Below the pieces are notes generated by a model. It made no database searches. It was given only the letters and a program-made list of their open reading frames with translations, and was not told the origin of the DNA. A stretch of DNA of 64,000 nt from NCBI RefSeq assembly GCF_036885605.1, contig NZ_CP142523.1, forward strand, positions 2,728,001 to 2,792,000, written 5' to 3'. Positions within the stretch are counted from its first letter, which is position 1; every line of letters starts with the position of its first letter. Of this stretch, positions 8,269 through 17,002 are shown piece after piece. A program made the position numbers and the translations under genes. The DNA is from Janthinobacterium sp. TB1-E2. GTDB taxonomy: Bacteria > Pseudomonadota > Gammaproteobacteria > Burkholderiales > Burkholderiaceae_D.

Positions 8269-9266
8269 AGACCATCGTGTTTGTATTAAGCCTGGCGCTG
8301 GCGCAGCCCGTCCTGGCGCAACAAGCGTCCGCCAAAGCACCGCGCCAGCATCCGGCGCTCGTGGAATTCGATATGTCCGGCCAGGACGCCATGCGCGCAA
8401 AGGTGCAGGCCGTGATCGACCGCCCGGCCGACCTGTCGCCGGACAAGGTCGCCGCCTTCGAGAAAGCGCGTATCGCTGCGGAAGGGGGCGATGCCGCTGC
8501 CCAGCTGGAACTGGCGCAGATGCTGCACGAAGGTGAGGGCACGCCGCGCAACCTTGACGCCGGTCTGGCGTGGATGAAGAAATCGGCCGAAGGCGGCTAT
8601 GGCCCGGCGCAGGCTTTCCTGGGCGTGGCCTATACCTTGGGACAGGGCATGGCCATCGACCGCAAGCTGGGTGAATACTGGTCGCGCAAGGGCGCCGCGC
8701 AAGGCGTGGAACTGGCCAACTTCATGGTGGCGCAGCACTTTGAAAATATCCACAGCAGCGCGGAAGAGCAGGCGCACGCGCTGCACTGGCTGAAGTTTTA
8801 CGCCGAGAATGGCTTCATTCCCGCCTACAATGAAATCGGCTACCGCCTGATGATGACGGCGAAGGACGACGCGCAGCGCAAGGAAGCGTTCGGCTGGTAC
8901 ATGAAGTCGGCCAAGGCGCTCGATCCGTCGGGCTTGAACAATGTCGCGTACTCGTATGAAGTGGGACAGGGCGCACCGCAGAGCGACGAAGCGGCCCTGG
9001 GCTGGTACGAGATGGCGGCCATCGCCAAAAGCCCGCCGGGCCAGACGGGCTTTGCGCGGCTGCTGGAGCAGGGCCGTGGCGGCCCGACCCGGCAAGGGCC
9101 GGCGCCCAAACCGTTCGAGTTGTACCTGCTGGCCGCAAAGCAGGGCGACGCTGAAGCCATCGAGCGGCTGGTCAAGGTGTACGATCAGGGCGAGCTGGGA
9201 CAGGCGGCCGACCCCGCGCAGGCCGCACTGTGGCGTGAAAAGCTCAAGCTGGCCAAGACGCCTTGA
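8265..9266 (+). CDS. Sel1-repeat protein, exported (paralogue of upstream gene)
   Basis: A 333-residue protein with a short signal peptide (MKTIVFVLSLALAQPVLAQ) and about five or six Sel1 repeats. It shares block-level similarity with the preceding protein (SAEGGYGPAQAFLGVAYTLGQG against SAEGGYAPAQSALGLAYAVGG; KLGEYWSRKGAAQG against VQGEYWLRKGVAQG), so the two arose by duplication. The longer product has two or three extra repeats. The ATG at 8265 overlaps the upstream stop. Probably a periplasmic scaffold; function unknown. Confidence 0.85.
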   Translation: MKTIVFVLSLALAQPVLAQQASAKAPRQHPALVEFDMSGQDAMRAKVQAVIDRPADLSPDKVAAFEKARIAAEGGDAAAQLELAQMLHEGEGTPRNLDAGLAWMKKSAEGGYGPAQAFLGVAYTLGQGMAIDRKLGEYWSRKGAAQGVELANFMVAQHFENIHSSAEEQAHALHWLKFYAENGFIPAYNEIGYRLMMTAKDDAQRKEAFGWYMKSAKALDPSGLNNVAYSYEVGQGAPQSDEAALGWYEMAAIAKSPPGQTGFARLLEQGRGGPTRQGPAPKPFELYLLAAKQGDAEAIERLVKVYDQGELGQAADPAQAALWREKLKLAKTP

Positions 9267-9302
9267 CCGGGCATGACGGCGCGGAAACGGCATGCTATCA
9301 TC

Positions 9303-9320
9303 ATTGTTATCGATAACAAT
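9303..9320. promoter_or_regulatory. Perfect 18-base palindrome, candidate LacI-type operator
   Basis: ATTGTTATCGATAACAAT is a perfect palindrome with a central CG, the shape expected of a LacI/GalR-family operator. It sits 14 bases before the start of the isomerase gene at 9335. A LacI-family regulator is encoded at 12138-13196 and is the natural candidate to bind it. Inference. Confidence 0.6.
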
Positions 9321-9334
9321 ATCATGAGAGAACC

Positions 9335-10549
9335 ATGAATCCCGATTTCCGCTCCAAGGCGATGCTCGAAGCGCATATCCTGCACACGATGCACTTTTAT
9401 CACCCGCGCGCCATTGATGCGAGCGGCGGCTTCTATCACTTCTTCCTCGACGATGGCACGGTGTACGACGCCAGCACGCGCCACCTGGTCAGCAGCACGC
9501 GCTTCATCTTCAATTACGCCATGGCGTACCGCCGTTTCGGCGGCGACGATTACCAGGCGGCCCTGCGCCACGGCGTGGCCTTCTTGCGCGACGCGCACCG
9601 CGACCCGGCCACGGGCGGCTACGCCTGGCAACTGTCGTGGAAAGACGGCGTCAAGACGGTGGAAGACGGCGCCAACCACTGCTACGGCCTCGCTTTCGTG
9701 CTGCTGGCCTATGCCCACGCCTTGCAGGCGGGGATGCCGGAAGCGCGCGCCTACCTGGACGAAACGTTTGAATTGATGGAGCAGCGCTTCTGGCTGCCCG
9801 AACACGGCTTGTACGCGGACGTGGCCAGCGCCGACTGGTCTACTCTGGATGGCTACCGTGGCCAGAACGCGAACATGCATGCCTGCGAAGCGATGCTGGC
9901 CGCGTTCGAAGCGACGGGCGAGGCGCGCTATCTGCACCGTGCGGAAACCTTGGCGCACAACATCACCGTGCGCCAGGCGGGTCTGGCGAACGGCATGATC
10001 TGGGAACACTACACGCCCGACTGGGCTATCGACTGGGATTACAACCTGCACGACAAGAGCAATATCTTCCGTCCGTGGGGCTACCAGCCCGGCCACTTCA
10101 CGGAATGGGCCAAGCTGCTGCTGATCATGGAGCGCCACGCCAAGTTCATGGCGGGTCCGTCCGACTGGCTGCTGCCGCGCGCGCGCGAACTGTACGACAC
10201 GGCCCTGGCCAAGGCCTGGGATGGCACGCATGGCGGCATCCATTACGGTTTCGGCCCGCACGATGAAATCTGCGATGCCGACAAATACTTCTGGGTGCAG
10301 GCGGAAAGCTTCGCCGCCGCCGCCGTGCTGGCCGCGCGCACGGGCGACGAGGCCTACTGGCAAAGCTATGACAAGATCTGGGACTACAGCTGGAAGCACT
10401 TCATCGACCATGAACACGGCGCCTGGTACCGCATCCTGACGCCCGAGAACCAAAAAATCAGCAAGGAGAAAAGCCCGGCTGGCAAGACCGATTACCATAC
10501 CATGGGCGCCTGCTATGAAGTGCTGAACGCGATTGGCGGTGCGGCATGA
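9335..10549 (+). CDS. AGE-family sugar isomerase/epimerase (mannose isomerase-like)
   Basis: A 404-residue protein of the N-acylglucosamine 2-epimerase (AGE) superfamily, an (alpha/alpha)6 barrel. The family His residues are present: His254 in YQPGHFTEW and His388 near the C-terminus in YHTMGACYE, plus NANMHACEAM and YFWVQAESF. Members interconvert mannose and fructose, N-acyl sugars, or glucose and mannose units in disaccharides. The gene overlaps (ATGA) a PfkB sugar kinase with fructokinase features, which favours D-mannose to D-fructose isomerisation followed by phosphorylation. An operator-like palindrome precedes it. Exact substrate unproven. Confidence 0.87.
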   Translation: MNPDFRSKAMLEAHILHTMHFYHPRAIDASGGFYHFFLDDGTVYDASTRHLVSSTRFIFNYAMAYRRFGGDDYQAALRHGVAFLRDAHRDPATGGYAWQLSWKDGVKTVEDGANHCYGLAFVLLAYAHALQAGMPEARAYLDETFELMEQRFWLPEHGLYADVASADWSTLDGYRGQNANMHACEAMLAAFEATGEARYLHRAETLAHNITVRQAGLANGMIWEHYTPDWAIDWDYNLHDKSNIFRPWGYQPGHFTEWAKLLLIMERHAKFMAGPSDWLLPRARELYDTALAKAWDGTHGGIHYGFGPHDEICDADKYFWVQAESFAAAAVLAARTGDEAYWQSYDKIWDYSWKHFIDHEHGAWYRILTPENQKISKEKSPAGKTDYHTMGACYEVLNAIGGAA

Positions 10550-11466
10550 GCACCTCTTTTCCAACTTTTGTGTCGGCTGGCGAAGCGCTGACGGACATGC
10601 TGCGCACGGGGCCTGACACGTGGAGCAGCCAGGTGGGCGGTTCGACCTGGAACGTGGCGCGCGTGATGGCGCGCCTGGGCGTGCCCAGCGCGTTTGCGGG
10701 CGCCGTCAGCCGCGACGTCTTCGGCGATGCGCTGGCCGCTGCCACCGACGTGGCGGGCCTGGACATGCGCTTCCTGCAGCGCCATGCGAAGTCGCCGCTG
10801 CTGGCCATCGTGCATGAACTGCATCCGCCCACGTATTACTTCATCGGCGACGATAGCGCCGACCTGCATTTCGACGCGGCGCGCTTGCCGGCCGGCTGGA
10901 TGCAGGGCGCGCAATGGGTGCATTTCGGCGGCATCAGCCTGGCGCGCGAACCGCTGGCGGGCAAGCTGGTGGCCCTGGCGCAGGAACTGAAGGCGGCTGG
11001 CGTGAAGATCAGCTACGACCCGAATTTCCGCATCATGATGGATGAACGCTACGACGCCACCCTGCGCCGCATGACGGAGCTGGCCGACGTGATCAAGGTG
11101 TCCGATGAAGACTTGGCGGGCCTGTTCCGCCACGGCGACATCGATGGCGCGTTTGCCATGCTGCGCAGCTGGAATCCGCACGCCACGTATTTATATACGC
11201 GCGGCGCGCAGGGCGCGGCCCTGTATCAGGGCGAACGGACATGGCAGGCGGCGCCACCCGTCATCGAGGTAGTCGACTCGGTGGGGGCGGGCGACGCCAG
11301 CATCGGCGGCTTGCTGTACAGCCTGATGTACCGCCCGGATGCCGACGGCGGCCAGCACTTGCGCTTTGCCGTCGCGGCCGGCGCGGGTGCTTGCCTGGCG
11401 GCCGGCGCCGCGCCGCCTTCGGTGGAACTGGTGCAGTCGCTCGAGACACGCACGGTCGTCAGTTAA
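10546..11466 (+). CDS. PfkB-family sugar kinase (fructokinase-like)
   Basis: A 306-residue ribokinase/PfkB kinase. The second PfkB signature DSVGAGD is present with catalytic Asp250, and the N-terminal part has the GGSTWNVARVMARLG substrate-binding segment. It would phosphorylate a sugar such as fructose. Start and stop overlap with the upstream isomerase gene (10546-10549), so translation is coupled and the two proteins probably act in sequence. Fructokinase is an inference from context; 2-keto-3-deoxygluconate kinase is a less likely alternative. Confidence 0.88.
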   Translation: MSTSFPTFVSAGEALTDMLRTGPDTWSSQVGGSTWNVARVMARLGVPSAFAGAVSRDVFGDALAAATDVAGLDMRFLQRHAKSPLLAIVHELHPPTYYFIGDDSADLHFDAARLPAGWMQGAQWVHFGGISLAREPLAGKLVALAQELKAAGVKISYDPNFRIMMDERYDATLRRMTELADVIKVSDEDLAGLFRHGDIDGAFAMLRSWNPHATYLYTRGAQGAALYQGERTWQAAPPVIEVVDSVGAGDASIGGLLYSLMYRPDADGGQHLRFAVAAGAGACLAAGAAPPSVELVQSLETRTVVS

Positions 11467-11489
11467 GTCTGGCTTGGCCTGATCTGCAT

Positions 11490-11528
11490 CAACAAGGTAG
11501 CCACATTTACGCTTGGCCTACCTTGTTG
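11490..11528 (+). terminator. Inverted repeat after the kinase gene, possible terminator
   Basis: Perfect 11-base arms CAACAAGGTAG (11490-11500) and CTACCTTGTTG (11518-11528) around a 17-base loop, 24 bases after the kinase stop. There is no T-tract, so it may instead stabilise the 3' end of the mRNA or be an operator for the gene at 11606. Confidence 0.45.
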
Positions 11529-11605
11529 TAAGCAATGCTCCTACATGGCTACCGCAGGGTGCTGCCTACAATGTCTACTTCGTGCTGACACTTGGAGACA
11601 ACATC

Positions 11606-12118
11606 ATGGCCACCCAATCACCTCAGGCAGCTTCCGTTTCCCAAACACAGGCAGGCATGCCGGACATGGACGCGATCGAGCTGCTGACGCAAGACCATCA
11701 AACCGTCAAAGAACTGTTCGAACAGTATGAGGGCCTCAGCGACCGTTCGCTCGTCAGCAAGCGCAAGCTGGCCCTGAAAATCTGTGAGGAACTGAGCAAG
11801 CATGCGATGGTGGAAGAAGAAATCTTCTATCCCGCCGTGCGCGACGCCAGCCGTTCGAACGAAGACCTGGTCGATGAAGCCACCGTTGAGCACGCATCAG
11901 CCAAGGAGCTGATCGCGCAAATCGTCGCCATGGCGCCCGGCGAAGACTTGTATGACGCCAAGGTCAAGGTACTGTCCGAGCAAATCGATCACCACGTGCT
12001 GGAAGAGGAGGGCGAGATTTTCCCGCGCGCGCGCGACGCGGAAATCGATCTGGAAGCCATGGGCAGCCAGATCGCGGCGCGCAAGGCGGAAATCGAGCTG
12101 CCCGACATGCAGGCGTGA
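11606..12118 (+). CDS. Hemerythrin HHE-domain protein
   Basis: A 170-residue cytoplasmic protein with a four-helix HHE (hemerythrin-like) domain. The metal-ligand pattern is visible: LTQDHQTVKELFEQYE, LSKHAMVEEEIFYPA, TVEHASAKELI and DHHVLEEEGEIFP supply His and Glu residues for a di-iron site. Such proteins bind oxygen or NO or take part in oxidative-stress or iron repair. I use the ATG at 11606 (TGGAGA upstream); the longer in-frame start lies inside the inverted repeat. It appears to be monocistronic and converges on the LacI gene. Confidence 0.9.
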   Translation: MATQSPQAASVSQTQAGMPDMDAIELLTQDHQTVKELFEQYEGLSDRSLVSKRKLALKICEELSKHAMVEEEIFYPAVRDASRSNEDLVDEATVEHASAKELIAQIVAMAPGEDLYDAKVKVLSEQIDHHVLEEEGEIFPRARDAEIDLEAMGSQIAARKAEIELPDMQA

Positions 12119-12137
12119 GCGTCATGGATGCGCTTGG

Positions 12138-13196
12138 CTAGCGCGGGCGTCCCGTCGAGGCCCGTTCCATCAAGGTAAACGCCATCAAATGATGCGTGGC
12201 CGTCGCCGTTTCCCCGGCGCGGCGCTGGCGGATTTCGTCGATGACGAGACTGACGGCGGCGCGCGCCATGTCGGCGATGGGCTGGTGGATGGTGGTCAGC
12301 TCGGGCCAGACCGTGGTGGCGACGGGCGTGTCGTCGAAGCCGCACACGCTCAGTTCCGCTGGCACCTGCAAGCCCATGCCATGCGCCACGGCCAGGGTGG
12401 CGGCGGCCATGTCGTCGTTGCTGGCGAAGATGGCGCTCGGGTGCGGTGCTTGCGCCAGCAGCTGGCGCGCCGCGTCCAGCCCCGAGCGATACGTAAAGTA
12501 GCCTTGCGCCACCCTGTGCGGCGCCACTGGCAAGCCCGCTTCCCGCATGGCGTCCTCGAAGGCCTGGCGGCGCAGCAGGGCGGGCGTGTGCGCCGGGTCG
12601 CCTTCGATGAAACCGATGTCGCGGTGGCCCAGCGCGAGCAAGTGGCGCGTCATGGCCAGCGCGCCTTCGTAGTCGTCGATGCGCACGGCCGAGACGCCGG
12701 GCGAGGGGCGCGCCGTGGCTACGGCGATGGCGGGGATGCCCATCTGGTTCAGTTGCGCCAGCACGGCGGGCGAATCGCACAGCGGCGGCGGCACGAGGAT
12801 GCCGTCCACGCCGGCGGCCACCAGGCAATCGATGCCGGCGCGCTGGCTGCCTTGGTCTTCGCAGCGTTCGAGCAGCAGCTGGCCGCCGCCCTGGCGGCAC
12901 TGGTCCATGGCGCCGACGAGGAATTCGCTGAGGAAGGCGGCGCTGGGGTTGCTGTACAGGAGACCGATGCGCAGGGTGCCCGTACGGGCGGCTCTGGCCG
13001 CCAGGTTGGGCTGGTAGCGCAGGCTGGCGATCGCCGCCTCGACCTTGTCGCGCGTGGCCGTGCTGACGCTGGCGCGCCCGTTGATCACGCGCGATACCGT
13101 CATGGCCGATACGCCGGCCACGCGCGCCACGTCGTGCACGGTGGCCCCGCTGGCGGTGTCTGGTGCGGCGTGCGCCGCCTTATTCGAGGTGGCCAC
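12138..13196 (-). CDS. LacI-family transcriptional regulator
   Basis: A 352-residue LacI/GalR repressor-type protein. The helix-turn-helix lies at about residues 20-45 (VHDVARVAGVSAMTVSRVING) followed by the hinge helix (LRYQPNLAARAAR). A periplasmic-binding-like sensor domain fills the rest (IGLLYSNPSAAFLSEFL, SNDDMAAATL, GFDDTPVATTVWP). Its start overlaps the end of the upstream Glk-RpiR gene by 17 bases, so the two regulators are co-transcribed. A matching CG-centred palindrome lies before the isomerase gene at 9303, a likely target. The effector is probably a sugar. Confidence 0.93.
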   Translation of the reverse strand: MATSNKAAHAAPDTASGATVHDVARVAGVSAMTVSRVINGRASVSTATRDKVEAAIASLRYQPNLAARAARTGTLRIGLLYSNPSAAFLSEFLVGAMDQCRQGGGQLLLERCEDQGSQRAGIDCLVAAGVDGILVPPPLCDSPAVLAQLNQMGIPAIAVATARPSPGVSAVRIDDYEGALAMTRHLLALGHRDIGFIEGDPAHTPALLRRQAFEDAMREAGLPVAPHRVAQGYFTYRSGLDAARQLLAQAPHPSAIFASNDDMAAATLAVAHGMGLQVPAELSVCGFDDTPVATTVWPELTTIHQPIADMARAAVSLVIDEIRQRRAGETATATHHLMAFTLMERASTGRPR

Positions 13197-15093
13197 CGAA
13201 TTTCAGCTTGCCGCTGATACGCATGCCGTGCAATTGGCCTTCTTCCAGCTCGGCGGCGCTGGTGCGCTGCGCCGTATCGCGCCGCGCCAGTCCCACCGAC
13301 AGGATATCGAGCATCATCAGCTGCAGCAGGCGCACGATCATGGGCACGAAATTGAGGTTGCCTTCCGGGTGGTTCAAGGTCAGCAGCACGTCGGCCAGCT
13401 TGGCCAGCGGCGAACCGCTGGCAGTGATCGCCAGCACGCGCGCGCCGCAGCCCTGCGCCACCTTGACGGTGCGCAGCAGGTCGGGCAGGGCGCCCGAGCG
13501 GGAAATGACCAGCGCCACGTCGCCCGGTTTCAGCATGGCGGCGCTCATTTCCTGCGCCTGCGGGTCGGCAAAGAAGCTGCTGACGATGCCCAGGTTGAGC
13601 AGCTTGTGCTGCATGTCGTCGGCCACCACGCGGGCGCTGCCCACGGCCAGCAGTTCCACGCGCTGCGCGCCGCGCAGCAGTTCGATGGCCGCCGTCAGCG
13701 CTTTCACGTCGAGCATGTCGCGCATGGCCAGCGCGGCCGAGGCATTATTGCCCAGCACCTTGCGCGCCAATTCGGCGTCGGAGTCCGAGATCTCCACGTG
13801 GCAGTGGGCCACCGTGATGGCGCCGCCCGTCAGGCCGGAGGCCAGCTTCAATTTGAAGTCGGCCAGGCCCTGCACGCCGATCGAGCGGCAAAAGCGCATC
13901 ACCGTCGGCTGGCTCACGCCCACCCGCTGGGCGATTTCCGCGATCGGCAGGGTCAGCATGGCGTTCGGTTCCTTCAAGACCCAGTCGGCCACCTTGCATT
14001 CCGATGGGCTCATGCGCCCGCGCGCCTGGCGCACGGATTCGAGCACGGGCGCGCCGGTATGGGCGCGCTTGAGCTTTTGCGCCAGGATGGCGGCGATGCC
14101 GAGGAATGTCGGCAGTTCGGCCGTGATCAGGAAGGTGGGGATCTGCGCCAGGTATTCGTTCAGGCGGCCCTTCTGTTCGAAGCGGGCGCGGAACTGCGAC
14201 TGTTCGAACAGGGGACCCAGGCGCGGCACGATACCCCCGCCTATATAGATGCCGCCCAGCGCGCCCAGGGTCATGGCCACGTTGCCGGCGATGGAGCCGA
14301 GGATGGCGCAAAAGCAGTCCACCGCTTCGAGGCACACGTCGCATTCATTGTTCAGGGCGCGGCTGGTGATGTCGGCTGCCAGCAGCAGCGGCGCATCGGG
14401 CTTGCCGGCGCGCTCGGACAGGGCGCGGTAGATCAGTTCCAGCCCCCGCCCGGAAGCGAGGCGTTCGGCCGAGACGTGCGACAGCTCGCGCCAGGCGAAG
14501 GACAGCACGTCCATTTCGCGCTGGTCGCACGGAGCGAAGCTGACGTGGCCCCCTTCGCTGCCCAGCGCGATCCAGCGGTCTTCCGCGGGGATCATGCCCG
14601 ACACGCCCAGGCCCGTGCCCGAACCAAGCAAACCGATGACGCTGTCGGCGCGCGCCATGCCGCCGCCGATCTGCTGGCGCTGGTCGGGCCGGAGGTAGGG
14701 CAGGGCCATGGCCAGTGCCGTGAAGTCATTCACCACCAGCAGGGTGTCGAGGCCCAGTGCGGCGCGCATCGCCTCGATCGAGAAGAACCAGTGATGGTTC
14801 ATCATGCGGATATTGTCGTCGTCGATGGGATTGGCGATGGCGATGGCCGCATGGCGCACGCGCGCCGAACCGGCGGCGCGCGCTTCGTCGCTGTCAATAT
14901 ATGCGGTGATGGCGTCGAGCAGCGACGCGTAGTCGTCGCAGGGCAGCACGGCGACCGCTTCCAGGTGGCCCTGGCGCGTTTCCAGCACGAAGCGGGCATT
15001 GGTGCCGCCGATGTCGGCCAGCAGGCGCGGGCCTTCACTGAAACGCTCCGCCGGATCGCTGCCTGCTACTTCCATTTTTTCATCAATTTTCAT
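13180..15093 (-). CDS. glk: Glucokinase fused to RpiR-family regulator
   Basis: A 637-residue fusion. Residues about 20-335 are a glucokinase of the Glk family (LLADIGGTNARF nucleotide loop, VVNDFTALA with the catalytic Asp, LGSGTGLGVSG and GSEGGHVSF). Residues about 361-440 are an RpiR helix-turn-helix (IAEIAQRVGVSQPTVMRFCRSIG) and about 480-620 an SIS sugar-phosphate-binding domain. The kinase makes glucose-6-phosphate and the regulator half probably senses a related sugar phosphate, as HexR does. This fusion is known in Burkholderiales. I use the ATG at 15093; the frame stays open upstream but that stretch has no coding character. The porin gene lies divergently and is a likely target. Confidence 0.92.
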   Translation of the reverse strand: MKIDEKMEVAGSDPAERFSEGPRLLADIGGTNARFVLETRQGHLEAVAVLPCDDYASLLDAITAYIDSDEARAAGSARVRHAAIAIANPIDDDNIRMMNHHWFFSIEAMRAALGLDTLLVVNDFTALAMALPYLRPDQRQQIGGGMARADSVIGLLGSGTGLGVSGMIPAEDRWIALGSEGGHVSFAPCDQREMDVLSFAWRELSHVSAERLASGRGLELIYRALSERAGKPDAPLLLAADITSRALNNECDVCLEAVDCFCAILGSIAGNVAMTLGALGGIYIGGGIVPRLGPLFEQSQFRARFEQKGRLNEYLAQIPTFLITAELPTFLGIAAILAQKLKRAHTGAPVLESVRQARGRMSPSECKVADWVLKEPNAMLTLPIAEIAQRVGVSQPTVMRFCRSIGVQGLADFKLKLASGLTGGAITVAHCHVEISDSDAELARKVLGNNASAALAMRDMLDVKALTAAIELLRGAQRVELLAVGSARVVADDMQHKLLNLGIVSSFFADPQAQEMSAAMLKPGDVALVISRSGALPDLLRTVKVAQGCGARVLAITASGSPLAKLADVLLTLNHPEGNLNFVPMIVRLLQLMMLDILSVGLARRDTAQRTSAAELEEGQLHGMRISGKLKFGGHLE

Positions 15094-15318
15094 GGCGGTG
15101 CCTAGTCTCGTATGCGTGCACGGTCGTGGCCGCGCACTGTCGTTATGGCAAAAACCAAGGATTTTAATTCGTATACGTGCCGCGTGCCGAAAAATGCGGG
15201 GTGCTTGCGCAAATGCCCGCCCACAGTGCCGGATGCTGCGGTGTCGGCGGGAAAAAGCAGGGCAGTCAACCCGTATATCGGTACGCAAATAAAGTGTCGC
15301 AGAGTAGTCGTAGGATTA

Positions 15319-15359
15319 CAACATAATATGTTGATATTTGTTCGTAGTATAGTTACTAT
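15319..15359 (+). promoter_or_regulatory. Porin promoter with two palindromes over the -35 and -10 boxes
   Basis: TTGATA (15331-15336), exactly 17 bases, then TACTAT (15354-15359) forms a good sigma-70 promoter for the porin at 15439. A perfect 15-base palindrome CAACATAATATGTTG (15319-15333) runs into the -35 box, and TAGTA-TAGT-TACTA (15345-15358) covers the -10 box. Both look like repressor sites; the divergently encoded Glk-RpiR protein is the first candidate. The rest of the 345-base gap 15094-15438 shows no gene. Confidence 0.6.
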
Positions 15360-15438
15360 GTCCCTGCTGGAAAGAATTCTGGCCAGTACATTCGGCCACG
15401 AATGACTAGATAAAAAATAACTACTGAGGAGACTTACC

Positions 15439-16758
15439 ATGCTGCATCGCAACATGTTGAAGGCCGTGTTGAAGACACTGCCAGCTGCCATCGTCTTAGC
15501 CATCGCCAGCGGTTCCGCTGCCGCCGATCCAATGTACCCATCCGACTCCGAAGGCTTCCACGGCTACCTGCGCGCTGGCGCCGGCAGCAATACGTCGGGC
15601 GACGGCGGTTCGCAAGGCTGCTTCGGCCTCGGTGGCAACACCATGAAATATCGTCTGGGCAATGAGTGCGACGCCTACACGGAGTTCGGCTACACCAAGT
15701 CCGTTGCCCAATCCGGCGGCGTGAACTTCCTGGCCACGATCTGGGTCAACGCTTACGCGCCAAACTCGGATTTCGGCGACAACAAACTGGGCATCGTCAA
15801 AGCCTATGTCGAAGCGCAGGGACTCGATTTCCTGAACGGCGGCACGGCCTGGGTCGGTAAACGCTTCTACTACCGTCCTGACATCCACATGCTGGACTTG
15901 CAATACATCAACATGAACGGCACGGGCGCCGGCCTGGACCGCATTCCGATGGGTCCTGGTAAATTCTCGTACGCCTTCTTCAAGGACAACGACATCGCCC
16001 AGCGCGATGACGACAAAGGCTCGCGCAGCGGCGTACCTGGCGCCTACCTGGGCACGAAATCGGCCGTGCGCCAGAACTTCATCTACGGCGAAATCCCCGT
16101 CAATGAAAACGGTACCCTGGACCTGGCCGCGACCTACATCATCGGCGAAGGCAAGGATGACGCCATCCTGGGCAAGCGCAATAACGGCTGGCAGCTGTCG
16201 GCATTCCACCGTCAAGCGAAAGTCTTCGGCGGCGGCAATACCTTCGGCGTGCAGTACGGCGTCGGTCCTGGCGTCGGCGGTGCCGGCAACGGCCAGTTCG
16301 GCGCTTCGGGCGACACCGGTTTCGGTTCGGACCGCAAGCGTACGCGCGTCTTCAATGACATGGCGATCCAGCCGATGGCCAACTTCGGCATGGAATTTGT
16401 CGCCCTGTGGCAAAAAGACGAGTCGAATGCTACCGGTTCCTCGACCTGGACCTCGGTCGGCGTACGTCCTGTGTACGCGTTCACCAACAACTTCAAGCTG
16501 GTGGGCGAACTGGGTACGGACCGCGTGACGCAATCGGGCGGCCAGCCAGCCAAGCGCCTGACCAAGCTGACCATCGCACCGACGATCTCCGCCGGTCCTG
16601 GCCTGTGGTCGCGTCCTGAACTGCGCGCTTTCGTGACCTACGGCAAATGGAACGATGCGGCCACCGCCTCGGTCAATGCGTCGAACAACGGCGGCCCGAT
16701 CTATAACAACAATACCAGCGGCACTTCCTACGGTTTCCAGGTAGAAACCTGGTTCTAA
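15439..16758 (+). CDS. LamB-like carbohydrate porin
   Basis: A 439-residue outer-membrane porin. The signal peptide is about residues 1-29 (ending SGSAAA). The mature protein begins with GFHGYLRAGAG and contains CFGLGGNTMKYRLGNECD and YYRPDIHMLDLQYINMNG, which resemble maltoporins (LamB), and it ends in aromatic Trp-Phe as expected for a beta-barrel. The gene lies between the glucokinase-regulator and the GtsABCD importer, so it probably admits glucose or related sugars. AGGAG precedes the start by seven bases. A clear terminator follows. A paralogue is encoded at 22442. Confidence 0.92.
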   Translation: MLHRNMLKAVLKTLPAAIVLAIASGSAAADPMYPSDSEGFHGYLRAGAGSNTSGDGGSQGCFGLGGNTMKYRLGNECDAYTEFGYTKSVAQSGGVNFLATIWVNAYAPNSDFGDNKLGIVKAYVEAQGLDFLNGGTAWVGKRFYYRPDIHMLDLQYINMNGTGAGLDRIPMGPGKFSYAFFKDNDIAQRDDDKGSRSGVPGAYLGTKSAVRQNFIYGEIPVNENGTLDLAATYIIGEGKDDAILGKRNNGWQLSAFHRQAKVFGGGNTFGVQYGVGPGVGGAGNGQFGASGDTGFGSDRKRTRVFNDMAIQPMANFGMEFVALWQKDESNATGSSTWTSVGVRPVYAFTNNFKLVGELGTDRVTQSGGQPAKRLTKLTIAPTISAGPGLWSRPELRAFVTYGKWNDAATASVNASNNGGPIYNNNTSGTSYGFQVETWF

Positions 16759-16791
16759 GTTTGCAGGCGTCGTAAGTCTAGATCAACCTGG

Positions 16792-16815
16792 CGCATCCTT
16801 CGCGGATGCGTTTTT
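16792..16815 (+). terminator. Rho-independent terminator after the porin
   Basis: CGCATCC (16792-16798) pairs with GGATGCG (16804-16810) around TTCGC, followed by TTTTT (16811-16815). It ends the porin transcript before the importer genes. Confidence 0.85.
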
Positions 16816-17002
16816 GGCGCCGTCCCGTGATATAAATGCAATGTAGTCATGTCATGGATCACGGCGCCGTCTTTACACCAAGATGATGCCCGTTTACAAG
16901 CGGGTCTGAGCACAAGAGCGTCGATACAGGCGCAGATTTCACCTTTTTCGGCCCCCGTATGCCGAAGCCCCCTAAAAGCTTGATCAAAAAAGGAATGTGG
17001 AG
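16816..17002 (+). promoter_or_regulatory. Leader of the GtsABCD-type operon
   Basis: No gene is seen in this 187-base gap. TATAAA at 16831-16836 could be a -10 box, but its -35 would fall within the terminator and is poor. Two hairpins can form in the leader: GGCGCC and GTGAT near 16816-16830 with ATCAC and GGCGCC near 16857-16868, and TTCGGC (16947-16952) with GCCGAA (16961-16966). Confidence 0.3.

Noticed and set aside
13045..15105. 686-codon plus-strand frame
   Set aside because: Antisense shadow of the LacI and Glk-RpiR genes, caused by high-GC codon bias.
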